A stretch of 64,000 bases of DNA from Nocardioides immobilis (GTDB lineage: Bacteria; Actinomycetota; Actinomycetes; Propionibacteriales; Nocardioidaceae), in the NCBI RefSeq assembly GCF_003515065.1, contig NZ_QXGH01000024.1:1-64000 (forward strand), read 5' to 3'. The notes below the pieces were generated by a model. That model made no database searches, was not told where the DNA came from, and saw nothing but the letters and a program-made list of their open reading frames with translations. Shown piece after piece: positions 27,175-35,286 of this stretch. Each line of letters starts with the position of its first letter. Positions within the stretch are counted from its first letter, which is position 1. Position numbers and translations under genes: made by a program.

Positions 27175-27612
27175 TCAGCCGAGCTGCTCGAAGAGGCACA
27201 CGACGATGCCCTCCGGCCCGCGCACGTAGGCCATCCGCACACTGCCTTCGTACTCGCCGATGCCGCCGACGAGCCCGTACCCGTCCGCAGCCACCGCGTC
27301 GACCGCCGCCTGCAGGTCGCCGACCTCGAAGGAGACGTTGCGCAGTCCCAGCTCGTTGGCCATCGCCTTCGGCGATCCGGGCAGGTGGTCGGGGGTGACG
27401 AACCTTGCGAGCTCCAGCCGGGCTCCGTCGGGCGACTTCAACATCGCGATCTCACAGCGCGCGCCCGGGATGGCGCAGACGGTCTCCACGAACTCGCCCT
27501 CCACCGATCCGGTGCCCTCGACCTCGAGACCCAGCCCGACGAAGAACGCCGTCGCCGAGTCGAGGTCCGCGACGGTGATGCCGATGTGGTCGAAACGCTT
27601 CACGTGTGACAT
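27175..27612 (-). CDS. VOC-family protein (methylmalonyl-CoA epimerase-like fold)
   Basis: This 145-residue single VOC domain has paired modules: RFDHIGITVADLDSATAFFV, GARLELARF, LRNVSFEVGDLQAAVDAV, and GPEGIVVCLFEQ with the terminal metal-ligand Glu. ATG 27612 is preferred over 27621 because GGAGG is 9 nt upstream. It sits between the sigma factor and arr with gaps of about 46-50 bp. It may be a resistance or detoxification lyase; the substrate is unknown. Confidence 0.8.
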   Translation of the reverse strand: MSHVKRFDHIGITVADLDSATAFFVGLGLEVEGTGSVEGEFVETVCAIPGARCEIAMLKSPDGARLELARFVTPDHLPGSPKAMANELGLRNVSFEVGDLQAAVDAVAADGYGLVGGIGEYEGSVRMAYVRGPEGIVVCLFEQLG

Positions 27613-27661
27613 GTGGTCCATCCTCCACTGAGCGGTGCTCGCCGCCGGGCCGGCGCTTGGA

Positions 27662-28699
27662 TCAGCTGGCCTCCAGCCGCGGGGGCAGCCCGAACCACTC
27701 GAAGACGTCGCTGCCGAAGGTGACGATCTCGGCGACGAGCCCGTCCTCGACGCGCAGCACGTCCATGGCGAACGCTTCGTAGGCCTGCGATCCGGGCCGG
27801 CGCAGGTACGCCGCGACCGCCGGCTGGCCGTTGGCCGTCGTGGTCCGGCACTTCCAGTCGACGTAGTCGCCCCGGCCGAAGCCGCCGTCGATCCAGCTCT
27901 GGACGGTTGCCTCGCGGCCGACCCAGACGACGCCTGGCTCCGGGGGCATCGCGAACCGCAGGTCCGCGCGGAGCAGTGCGGTCAGCCCGTCGATGTCGAG
28001 TGTCTCGTGCGCGCGGACGTACGCCGACACCAGCCTCTGCTCGTCGGCGCTCAGCTCGTGCTTCGCTCGCGCGCTCCAGTAGAGCCGGCCGTCGGGGAGG
28101 TGCTCGCGCATGGTGGCCCGGGCCCGTTGGAGGGCGCTGTTGGCCGACGCGAGGGTGAGCTCGAGGGTGTCGGCCGTCTGCTGGGCCGGCCAGCCGAGCA
28201 CGTCGCGGAGGATCAGTACGGCGCGCTGCCGCGCGGGCAGGTGTTGGACGGCCACGATGAACGCCAGCTCGATGGTCTCCCTGGCCACCGCCCGCTCGTG
28301 CGGTCCGTCCGGCTCGCTGTCCGGCCACGGCTGGAGGTAGAGCACCTCGGTTCCTGTGCCGCCGTCGCCCTGCAGCTCGATGGGGACCGGCGTCCGGTCC
28401 CGGCGCTTCTCAAGGAAGTCCAGGCAGGCGTTGGTGGCGATCCGGTACATCCAGGTGCGCAGCGACGCCCGACCCTGGAACGACTCCCGCTTCGCCCACG
28501 CCCGCAGGAACGTCTCCTGCGTCAGGTCCTGGGCGTCCTCGTACGACGCGAGCATCCGGTAGCAGTGCACCAGCAGCTCGCGTCGATAGCGCTCGGTGAG
28601 CAACGCGAACCTGCCCGCGTCACCGCTGCGCGCCACGTTCATGAACTCGGCCTCATCGGCGCCGATCGGGCTCGCCGGTCGGGTCTCGGTCGTCTCCAC
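27662..28699 (-). CDS. ECF sigma factor with SnoaL-like C-terminal domain (SigG-like)
   Basis: This 345-residue protein has sigma-70 region 2 (LLVHCYRMLASYEDAQDLTQETFLRAW) and region 4 (HLPARQRAVLILRDVLGWPAQQTADTL). The linker contains VLYLQPWPDSEPD, characteristic of the mycobacterial SigG type. A C-terminal SnoaL/NTF2-like domain (about 220-345) follows, which in such sigma factors modulates activity or senses a ligand, so no separate anti-sigma gene is expected. GTG 28699 has AGGAG upstream. It is divergent from the MFS pump gene across a 142-bp gap and probably drives its own operon and possibly the pump. Confidence 0.88.
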   Translation of the reverse strand: METTETRPASPIGADEAEFMNVARSGDAGRFALLTERYRRELLVHCYRMLASYEDAQDLTQETFLRAWAKRESFQGRASLRTWMYRIATNACLDFLEKRRDRTPVPIELQGDGGTGTEVLYLQPWPDSEPDGPHERAVARETIELAFIVAVQHLPARQRAVLILRDVLGWPAQQTADTLELTLASANSALQRARATMREHLPDGRLYWSARAKHELSADEQRLVSAYVRAHETLDIDGLTALLRADLRFAMPPEPGVVWVGREATVQSWIDGGFGRGDYVDWKCRTTTANGQPAVAAYLRRPGSQAYEAFAMDVLRVEDGLVAEIVTFGSDVFEWFGLPPRLEAS

Positions 28700-28841
28700 G
28701 GTGTCTCCTAAGGTCGCAGGGTTGCTACCTGATGTCGACGGCCGAGCGCGGGAGAACTGATCGGTCGGGAGTCGCCGGCGACCGATGAGCTATGTCGGCG
28801 GGAGCGGTCAGTATCGAAGGACGCGACGAGAGGACGGATCG

Positions 28842-30407
28842 ATGACCGAGCCCACCAGCACGACCGCACGGGCCGGGCGACGCGAGTGGCTGGGCCTGGC
28901 TGTGATCGCGCTGGCCTGCGTGCTGTACGTGATGGACCTGACCGTGTTGCACCTGGCCGTGCCGGAGCTCAGCGCCGACCTGCAGCCGAGCAGCGCGCAG
29001 ATGCTGTGGATCATCGACATCTACGGGTTCATGATCGCGGGTTCGCTGATCACGATGGGCAGCCTCGGCGACCGGATCGGTCGCCGCCGGCTGCTGCTGA
29101 TCGGGGCCGCGGCGTTCGGGGTCACCTCGGTGCTGGCGGCCTTCTCCACCTCGCCGGAGATGCTGATCGCCACCCGGGCGCTGCTCGGCCTGTCCGGCGC
29201 GACGCTGGCCCCGTCGACGCTCTCCCTGATCCGGAGCATGTTCCACGACCCGCGGCAGCGGTCCACCGCGATCGGGATCTGGATCACCAGCTTCTCGGCC
29301 GGCGCGGCGGTCGGCCCGGTCCTCGGCGGCGTGGTCCTGGAGTACTTCTGGTGGGGCGCGGTGTTCCTGCTCAACGTGCCCGTCATGGTCGCGCTGCTCG
29401 TGCTCGGGCCGCGGCTCCTGCCGGAGTACCGCGATCCCAACGCCGGCCGCGCCGACCTGCCCAGCGCCGCCCTCTCGCTGGCCGCGATGCTCGCGCTCGT
29501 CTACGGGCTCAAGCGGGTCGCGCAGGACGGGGCGACACCCACCGCTCTTGTCGCCGCACTCACGGGCCTGGGCCTGGGTTTCGTGTTCGTACGACGCCAG
29601 CGCCGGCTGGCCGACCCGCTCATCGACCTGTCGCTGTTCCGGATCCCGGCGTTCAGCGCCGCGCTGGCGACGTACGGCATCGGGATCTTCGTCGTCTTCG
29701 GCGGTTTCCTGTTCATCCCGCAGTACCTGCAGCTGGTGCTCGGCATGACCCCGCTCGAGGCAGGGCTGTGGACGCTGCCGTGGGCGCTGTCGTTCATCGT
29801 GGGCTCCAACGTCACGCCGATCCTGGCCCGCCGGATCGACCCGGCCTGGCTGATGGGCGGCGGGCTGGTGCTGGCCGCCCTCGGGTTCGGCGTGCTCCTG
29901 GGCATCGAGGCCGGCTCCGGGCTCCCGCTCATCGTCCTGGGCTCGATCGCGTTCTCGCTCGGCATGTCACCGGCCTTCACCCTCACCAACGACCTGATCA
30001 TCGGGTCCGCCCCGCCGGAGCGGGCAGGTGCCGCGGCCGGCGTCTCCGAGACCGCGGCCGAGGTCGGTGGCGCCCTCGGCATCGCGGTGCTCGGCAGCAT
30101 CGGTGTGGCGGTCTACCGCCGCGGCATCGACGACGACCTGCCCGGCACGCTGTCTGCGGGGGAGACCGAAGCAGCCCAGGGCACCCTCGGTGGTGCTCTC
30201 GAGGTGTCGGCCGGCCTGCCCTCGGCGGCCGGGGAGGCACTGGTGACCGCCGCCGAGGCGGCGTTCACCACCGGCCTCCACCTCGGTGCGCTCATTGCCG
30301 CGATCTCGTCGCTGGCCCTCGCCGGCTTCGTCCTCGCCCGTGGCCGGGTCGGCGTGATCACCGAGGAGCCGGAACCGGTCGACGAGCCCGTCGCCTGCAG
30401 CGACTGA
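28842..30407 (+). CDS. DHA2-family (14-TM) MFS drug exporter
   Basis: This 521-residue protein has about 14 membrane segments and the DHA2 pattern: VLYVMDLTVLHLAVPEL in TM1, MLWIIDIYGFMIAGSLITMG, GDRIGRRRLLLIG after TM2, and motif C in TM5 (FSAGAAVGPVLGGVVLE). It is related to EmrB/SmvA/LfrA-type proton antiporters that export cationic dyes, quaternary ammonium compounds or fluoroquinolones. ATG 28842 follows GAGAGGA. Divergent placement from the SigG-like gene suggests co-regulation. Confidence 0.88.
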   Translation: MTEPTSTTARAGRREWLGLAVIALACVLYVMDLTVLHLAVPELSADLQPSSAQMLWIIDIYGFMIAGSLITMGSLGDRIGRRRLLLIGAAAFGVTSVLAAFSTSPEMLIATRALLGLSGATLAPSTLSLIRSMFHDPRQRSTAIGIWITSFSAGAAVGPVLGGVVLEYFWWGAVFLLNVPVMVALLVLGPRLLPEYRDPNAGRADLPSAALSLAAMLALVYGLKRVAQDGATPTALVAALTGLGLGFVFVRRQRRLADPLIDLSLFRIPAFSAALATYGIGIFVVFGGFLFIPQYLQLVLGMTPLEAGLWTLPWALSFIVGSNVTPILARRIDPAWLMGGGLVLAALGFGVLLGIEAGSGLPLIVLGSIAFSLGMSPAFTLTNDLIIGSAPPERAGAAAGVSETAAEVGGALGIAVLGSIGVAVYRRGIDDDLPGTLSAGETEAAQGTLGGALEVSAGLPSAAGEALVTAAEAAFTTGLHLGALIAAISSLALAGFVLARGRVGVITEEPEPVDEPVACSD

Positions 30408-30467
30408 GGGTCCACCCGTCGACGGCGGAGTGACCAAGATCAGACAACCGATGCGAGGAGCACAGGC

Positions 30468-31022
30468 ATGGGCAAGCTTCTATGGCACACGATGATGAGC
30501 CTCGACGGCTTCATCGCAGGGCCGAACGACGACATGTCGTGGGTCTTCGGCGTCGAAGGCGGGGCAAGCCAGACAGTCAGTGACGTCGTGGAATCGTCGG
30601 GCGCGTTGCTCGTTGGCCGGAGAACACAGGATGTTGAGGACCGGGTCCAACCCGGTTTCTACGGCGGTGCCTATCGTGGGCCGTTCTTCGTCCTGCGGCA
30701 CGATCCACCCTCGGATCCGCCCGTCGTGAAGGGCGTCACCGGACGGTTCATCGAGCTGGGGATCGAGCAGGCCGTGGCGCTCGCGAAGGAGACGGCAAAG
30801 GGTGCCAATGTCGTGGTCCTGGGCGCCAACGTCGCCCGGCAATGTCTTGAGGCCGGTCTTCTGGACGAAATCATCATCCACGTCGCACCGGTTCTCGTCG
30901 GCGACGGCGTTCGCCTCTTCGAGCACCCTGGCGGAACCGCGGTGAAGCTTGACCCCATCTCCTCCCAAGTCGAAGGTGGCATGACGGTGTTGCGCTACTC
31001 GGTCGGCCGGGATGGCGCATAG
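30468..31022 (+). CDS. Dihydrofolate reductase-fold (RibD C-terminal-like) protein
   Basis: This 184-residue protein begins MGKLLWHTMMSLDGFIAGP. It has the NADPH-binding fold of the RibD C-terminal/DHFR-like group (ALLVGRRTQDV, VVVLGANVARQCLEAGLLDEI, HVAPVLVGDGVRLFE). Many actinobacterial copies are general reductases of unknown substrate, not true folate reductases. It lies 60 bp after the MFS gene and may be co-transcribed. Confidence 0.85.
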   Translation: MGKLLWHTMMSLDGFIAGPNDDMSWVFGVEGGASQTVSDVVESSGALLVGRRTQDVEDRVQPGFYGGAYRGPFFVLRHDPPSDPPVVKGVTGRFIELGIEQAVALAKETAKGANVVVLGANVARQCLEAGLLDEIIIHVAPVLVGDGVRLFEHPGGTAVKLDPISSQVEGGMTVLRYSVGRDGA

Positions 31023-31100
31023 GCGCATCGGATCACCGACAGATCTGTGAGGCGGCCGTGAAGGTGTCCTGCTGGCTGGGGTGGCAGTAGCCGAGCGGCG

Positions 31101-31718
31101 TCACAGCACGGTGAATCCAGCCGGAAGCCCTTGCCTGCCGGTGGCGGCAAGCAGGAGCGGTCCGGCGAGGGCTTCCGCGACGGCGAGCTGAGCAACCAGC
31201 TCGAGTGCCTGTGCCGCAGGCGTCGCGGGCACGTCTGGCGGCAGGTGAAGGGCCGTCGCGAGATCGGCGGTGTGGACGACAAGCTCGAACGTGCGGGTCG
31301 GCAAGTAGTCCCTGAGCCGCATCCCGCCCACGATCGTCGTGATCAGCTCGTTGCCGTCGTGGGTATCGACCAGTGGGAGGACGCGAGCGGCGATGTCTGC
31401 GACCGCGCCAGCCGGGTCCTCACCGAGCGCGTCGCCGGCTTCGCGTCCACGCGCCGCCACATCCGCGCCGAGGGAAATGGCCCGTGTCGCCTGGAAGTAT
31501 CCCGCCGCCGACTCGACCTCAATGGCCTCGGCGGGGCGAGACAGGTACGCCTCCACCGTCAGAAGCGAACGGCTTGTGTGACCGACCAGGCTGCGGACGT
31601 CCCACTCGCCCAGGCCAGGGCTGGTCCAGCCGTCCTCAGTGACGAGGGCTGCGGTGCTGACGAACCACTCCGCGGCGTCGGCGAAGGCCCGACGGGAATT
31701 CACCCATGAGAGATCCAT
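31101..31718 (-). CDS. DinB/maleylpyruvate isomerase N-terminal-like protein
   Basis: This protein of about 205 residues has the four-helix metal-binding fold of the mycothiol-dependent maleylpyruvate isomerase family. Recognisable parts are W.SPGLGEWDVRSLVGHTSRSL with the first metal His, LRDYLPTRTFELVVHTADLA with the second, and a C-terminal helical end. It is probably a mycothiol-utilising transferase or isomerase of unknown substrate. ATG 31718 (MDLSWV) was chosen as the family-like start; ATG 31739 is also possible, and neither has a strong ribosome site. It is divergent from the TIR-like gene. Confidence 0.7.
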   Translation of the reverse strand: MDLSWVNSRRAFADAAEWFVSTAALVTEDGWTSPGLGEWDVRSLVGHTSRSLLTVEAYLSRPAEAIEVESAAGYFQATRAISLGADVAARGREAGDALGEDPAGAVADIAARVLPLVDTHDGNELITTIVGGMRLRDYLPTRTFELVVHTADLATALHLPPDVPATPAAQALELVAQLAVAEALAGPLLLAATGRQGLPAGFTVL

Positions 31719-31839
31719 GTACCGGAGGCTAGACAACATTCGTGTCCGGCCCGCTGCTACGGGTTTCAGTAGACGTCAGCGGAGGATGGGCCGTGATAGG
31801 ACAGGTCCTGGTAGCGCAAAGACTTGTCGGGAGGAACGG

Positions 31840-32769
31840 ATGAACAAGCCTCGCATCTTCCTTGGTTCTTCAGGGAAGCAGGAGAAGCTGCTGAAGGCGC
31901 TCACGCGCGGACTCGGAGACGTCGCACACGTCGAGCCGTGGACCACTTCGTTCAGCCCCGGGACATCCACGTTGGAGCGGCTCGTCGAACTCACCCGTGA
32001 GGTGGACTTCGCCGCGTTCGTGTTCGCGCAGGATGACTGGACTGCCGGTAGCCCGCCCTCACCCGATTCCAACGGCTCGGGACAGGCCTCTCCACGGGAC
32101 AACGTGGTGTTTGAGGCAGGCCTCTTCGGCGGGGCGCTCGGCATGCGCCGTACGTTCATCCTCCACGCCAACGGCGCCAAGCTGCCGAGCGACCTCCTGG
32201 GTCTGACCTGCGTGCGGTACGGCGAGGCGATGACCGCGGCCGAGATGAGGGCCATCAACCAGAAGCTCCGTCAGGCGATCGAGGCGGAGGGCAGTGTTGC
32301 GCACCTGGAAGGCCTGTGGTGGCAGTTCTCCCTGACGGAGCGCAGCGAGGACGAGCCGTCGGCGGTCAGCCTCCTGCGGATCTCTCGAGACCGGTTCGGG
32401 ACCTTGGAGGTCAATGGCCGCGCGTGGCAGGAGGACGGCACGCTGTCGTCGCGATACTGGAGCGAAGCGTCGAAGGAGAAGAAGGACCCGTCCAGCATCT
32501 TCTACTACTGGAACGGCGAGCGGCCTCGGCACCGCGACGCGCCGCGGCTGCACGGAACCGCTGAGATCCGCCTTGAATCCGCCGATCGCGCCACCGGGTA
32601 CTGGATTACTCGCTCGGAGACCGACCCAGGGCTCAACACGCGCACCGCCGGCGTCTACTTGCGCGCGGACCCTGGGGACATGGCCATCCTGGACGGAAGC
32701 GATGGGGACCGGCGCGCGGAGCTGATCGCCGAACGACTGAGGGACTGGCAGTCGATGGCGAACGCCTGA
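31840..32769 (+). CDS. TIR-like nucleotide-binding domain protein with C-terminal beta-rich domain
   Basis: This 309-residue protein starts at ATG 31840 with GGGAGGA upstream. Residues 4-125 match the predicted TIR-like nucleotide-binding family found in CBASS/Pycsar effectors: RIFLGSSGKQEKLLKALTRG, WTTSFSPG, DFAAFVFAQDD, and PRDNVVFEAGLFGG with the likely catalytic Glu92. Residues 155-309 form a separate beta-rich domain (GLWWQFSL, IFYYWNGE, GYWITRSE, GVYLRAD) resembling a lipocalin-like barrel such as a cyclic-nucleotide sensor. Such proteins destroy NAD on activation and abort infection. No CD-NTase or cyclase lies next to it, so the signal source is unknown. The TIR-like call is good; the barrel assignment is inference. 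Confidence 0.7.
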   Translation: MNKPRIFLGSSGKQEKLLKALTRGLGDVAHVEPWTTSFSPGTSTLERLVELTREVDFAAFVFAQDDWTAGSPPSPDSNGSGQASPRDNVVFEAGLFGGALGMRRTFILHANGAKLPSDLLGLTCVRYGEAMTAAEMRAINQKLRQAIEAEGSVAHLEGLWWQFSLTERSEDEPSAVSLLRISRDRFGTLEVNGRAWQEDGTLSSRYWSEASKEKKDPSSIFYYWNGERPRHRDAPRLHGTAEIRLESADRATGYWITRSETDPGLNTRTAGVYLRADPGDMAILDGSDGDRRAELIAERLRDWQSMANA

Positions 32770-32901
32770 CACGGGACGGCGACGACCGACCTGATGACGC
32801 GCTGGAACCCACACACCGGCGCACCGGGACGTGAGCGTTTGGCCTTGTTGCCTACCCGCGTACATCAGGTCATTGACGCACGTGGGCTGCATCCCTAATC
32901 T

Positions 32902-32915
32902 AACTGAGATCAGTT
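32902..32915. promoter_or_regulatory. 14-bp palindrome upstream of the AhpD-like gene
   Basis: AACTGA-GA-TCAGTT is a perfect inverted repeat 42 nt before the ATG at 32957, in an A+T-richer stretch. Its shape fits a TetR- or MarR-type operator. No regulator gene adjoins it. Confidence 0.4.
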
Positions 32916-32956
32916 CAAATCCCCGGGATACGCCGGCCCAAGCGGTGGAGACGCGC

Positions 32957-33580
32957 ATGCTGACAGAAGACCAGAGCCAGACAGACCTGAGCGGAACCCG
33001 CTTGACGATGGTGCCGGTAAAGGATTTCGACCCCGAACTGCGTGAGCTGGTCGCCGCCGACCAAAGGACACCGCTCGAGCTCGGCCTGCTCCGCGTGCAC
33101 GCCCATCGCCCCTCACATGCGAGGGCGATCGTGGGCTTGCACGCCGCGCTCTGGACCGACCGCCTGCTCTCCGACCGCCTGCTCGAGCTCGTCCGCCTGC
33201 GGATCGCGTTCTTCAACCAGTGCCGCACCTGCATGGCGGTCCGCTACCCCGGCGCGATCGCCGACGGCCTGACCGAGGAGCTCGTCTGCTCGCTCGAGAA
33301 GCCGTACGAGTCGAACGAGCTGAGCGAGGCCGAGCGCGCCGCGATCCGCTACGGCGAACTGCTCGCCACCGATCACCTCGCCATCAACGACGCCGTCTAC
33401 GACGACCTGCGCCAGCACTTCAGCGAGGAGCAGATCGTCGAACTGGGCAGCTACTGCGCCTTCTGCGTCGGCTTCGGCCGGCTCGGAGCCACCTGGAACA
33501 TGATCGAAGAGCTTCCCGAGCGGTTCCACGAGGGAGACGTCGCCACACCATGGGGCGGCGAAGCGATCACCCTCACCTGA
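32957..33580 (+). CDS. Carboxymuconolactone decarboxylase/AhpD-like protein
   Basis: This 207-residue protein has the CMD/AhpD helical fold and the redox or catalytic CxxC motif in FFNQCRTCMAVRYPGAIADG. A second helical half includes HFSEEQIVELGSYCAFCVGFGRL. AhpD-type members reduce peroxiredoxins; others decarboxylate lactones. ATG 32957 follows GGTGGAG. A palindrome lies in the promoter region. It is the last ordinary-looking gene before the integrase region. Confidence 0.8.
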   Translation: MLTEDQSQTDLSGTRLTMVPVKDFDPELRELVAADQRTPLELGLLRVHAHRPSHARAIVGLHAALWTDRLLSDRLLELVRLRIAFFNQCRTCMAVRYPGAIADGLTEELVCSLEKPYESNELSEAERAAIRYGELLATDHLAINDAVYDDLRQHFSEEQIVELGSYCAFCVGFGRLGATWNMIEELPERFHEGDVATPWGGEAITLT

Positions 33581-33776
33581 TCCAAACCGTTCGACGGGCT
33601 CTGGTCCGAGCCCAACGCCCCCGCGAAGGAACACGAACCAATCTGACGGTCGCCTCGCTGCGGCACCGCGACGAAGACGCCACCGCGATCCGGCGACTAC
33701 TCGGAGTCAGGTACGACACCTGATCGGGTATGTAGTCCGATCACCTTGGTGCGGTCTGTCGGCACGGACTACAAAA

Positions 33777-33809
33777 GGCCCTCGATCTGCGTTCCGCAGG
33801 TCGAGGGCC
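33777..33809. terminator. Rho-independent-type terminator, probably bidirectional
   Basis: Stem GGCCCTCGATCTGC/GCAGGTCGAGGGCC (14 bp, one wobble) with a 5-nt loop. ACAAAA precedes it and ACATGTTTT follows, so it can work on either strand; on the minus strand TTTT follows at once. It may end transcription from the AhpD-like gene. The stretch 33581-34095 holds no convincing gene. It contains this terminator, a T-arm-like string near 33829-33845, a hairpin and direct repeats. Confidence 0.7.
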
Positions 33810-33895
33810 ACATGTTTTAGCGGGCGATACTGGGTTTGAACCCCCTGGACGCGGGACCCGAAAATTCGGCCTCATGTCGGTTCCGATGAGCGTGA

Positions 33896-33916
33896 AACCC
33901 CCATAGAATGGGGGTT
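33896..33916. other. Perfect 9-bp hairpin upstream of integrase
   Basis: AACCCCCAT-AGA-ATGGGGGTT forms a perfect stem with a 3-nt loop about 180 nt before the integrase gene. It may be part of the attachment region or a small terminator, though no U-run follows. Confidence 0.5.
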
Positions 33917-33994
33917 CTGAGCATCGCAGGCGTTGTGACAGGCGTCGACATTAACGGACAAAGTTGGCCTTCGTTGTTCCTGATTAGTTCCCTG

Positions 33995-34046
33995 CCAAAC
34001 CACTTCCAGTGTGTATTGGGATCCTCCCAAATCACTTCCAGTGTGT
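33995..34046 (+). repeat. Two 20-bp direct repeats upstream of integrase
   Basis: CCAAACCACTTCCAGTGTGT (33995-34014) and CCAAATCACTTCCAGTGTGT (34027-34046) differ at one base and are 32 nt apart start to start. A shorter echo (CCCAGTGT) spans the integrase start. The spacing is about three helical turns, as for arm-type integrase or excisionase sites. This makes the segment a good candidate for the attP-like half of an integrated element. Confidence 0.6.
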
Positions 34047-34095
34047 TCGGGGAACAACGGGAACAGCGGGGGCGGAAGAGACAGGGTGATTCCCA

Positions 34096-35286
34096 GTGTC
34101 GCGTTCAACCTCGGGGAAGAAGCAGACGCGCCGTAGTTTCGGTCGAGTCGAGTTGCGGCCGTCGGGTCGCTACCGGGCGGGTTACATCGGTCCCGACGGG
34201 AAGCTTCATCGACCGCCCTCCACCTTCGACTCGAAGGACGACGCGATCGCGTGGCTGGCGGCGCGCCGCGCCGAGATCCAGCTGAACGTGTGGGCCCCGG
34301 ACATCGTCGATCGGAGCGTGGCCAAGAGGGCGGTGCCGACCTTCGAGGAGTATGCGCAGCGATGGCTCAGCACGCGCAAGACGAAGGGGCAGCCACTGCG
34401 CCCGACGACGCGAGATCACTACCAGTACATCCTCGACGGCACGCTGTACCCGACCTTCGGGCGAATGCCGATTGACGAAATCTCGGTCGATGACGTCAAC
34501 GACTGGTACGAAACGGCTGCGCCGGGCCGTGAGTCTCAACGGGCGCACGCCTATAGCCTGCTGCGCACGATTCTCGGCACCGCCGCATCGACAAGACCGA
34601 AGCCCCTCATCGCGTTCAACCCCGCCCATATCCGCGGAGCTGGAAACGTGAAGCCCGCCCACAAGGTCAAGCCAGCCACGCTTGCGGAGCTCGAGGTTCT
34701 CGTGAAGAACCTCCCGGACAAGTACCGGCTTATGGCTCTCCTAGCCGCCTGGTGCGCGATGCGGTTCGGCGAGCTCGCCGAGCTTCGACGCGGTGATATC
34801 GACGTGAAGCACAAGCGGATCCAGATCCGACGAGGGGTGGTCCGTGTGCGCGGACAGATGATCGTAGGACCGCCGAAGACCGACGCCGGGATCCGCGACG
34901 TGGCCATCCCGCCCCATCTGATGCCTACGGTCGAGTACCACCTGCTCACTTACGTCGGTTCCGAGCCTGACTCGCTCGTCTTCCCGTCATCGGCCAACAC
35001 CAACCGGCACATGCAGCCATCGACGCTTTACAAGGTCTACTACGCCGCTCGTGAAGCCGCCGGCCGCAAGGACCTCCGCTGGCACGACCTCCGCCACACC
35101 GGTGCCGTCCTCGCCGCCCAGACCGGCGCGACCCTCGCCGAGCTGATGGGACGCCTCGGTCACAGCACTCCTGGCGCGGCGATGCGCTACCAGCACGCCG
35201 CCGCCGACCGGGACGCCGAGATCGCCCGCCGGCTCTCGGAGATGGCTGGATCTGTTGGTGCTCGCAACAACGATGGCGATCGGTGA
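34096..35286 (+). CDS. Tyrosine site-specific recombinase (integrase)
   Basis: This 396-residue phage/ICE-type integrase has an N-terminal arm-binding domain (about 14-65, RYRAGYIGPDGKLHRPPSTF), a SAM-like core-binding domain (80-180) and a catalytic domain. The visible catalytic residues are Arg223 (CAMRFGEL), Lys261 (PPKTDAG), His330 and Arg333 (HDLRH), His356 (LGHSTPG) and Tyr365 (MRYQHA). GTG 34096 follows AGGGTG. The full set makes it probably active. Direct repeats and a hairpin precede it; the toxin gene starts within its stop codon. It marks the left side of the accessory region, but the partner attachment site was not found. Confidence 0.92.
   Translation: MSRSTSGKKQTRRSFGRVELRPSGRYRAGYIGPDGKLHRPPSTFDSKDDAIAWLAARRAEIQLNVWAPDIVDRSVAKRAVPTFEEYAQRWLSTRKTKGQPLRPTTRDHYQYILDGTLYPTFGRMPIDEISVDDVNDWYETAAPGRESQRAHAYSLLRTILGTAASTRPKPLIAFNPAHIRGAGNVKPAHKVKPATLAELEVLVKNLPDKYRLMALLAAWCAMRFGELAELRRGDIDVKHKRIQIRRGVVRVRGQMIVGPPKTDAGIRDVAIPPHLMPTVEYHLLTYVGSEPDSLVFPSSANTNRHMQPSTLYKVYYAAREAAGRKDLRWHDLRHTGAVLAAQTGATLAELMGRLGHSTPGAAMRYQHAAADRDAEIARRLSEMAGSVGARNNDGDR

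Noticed and set aside
33822..33860. Possible tRNA gene (GGGTTTGAACCCCCT resembles a T-arm)
   Set aside because: The putative T-stem pairs at only three positions, and no anticodon or acceptor stem can be drawn on either strand; at most an attachment-site remnant.
33995..34046. CRISPR-like array from the two 20-bp repeats
   Set aside because: Only two copies with a 12-nt spacer and no cas genes; position before an integrase explains them better.
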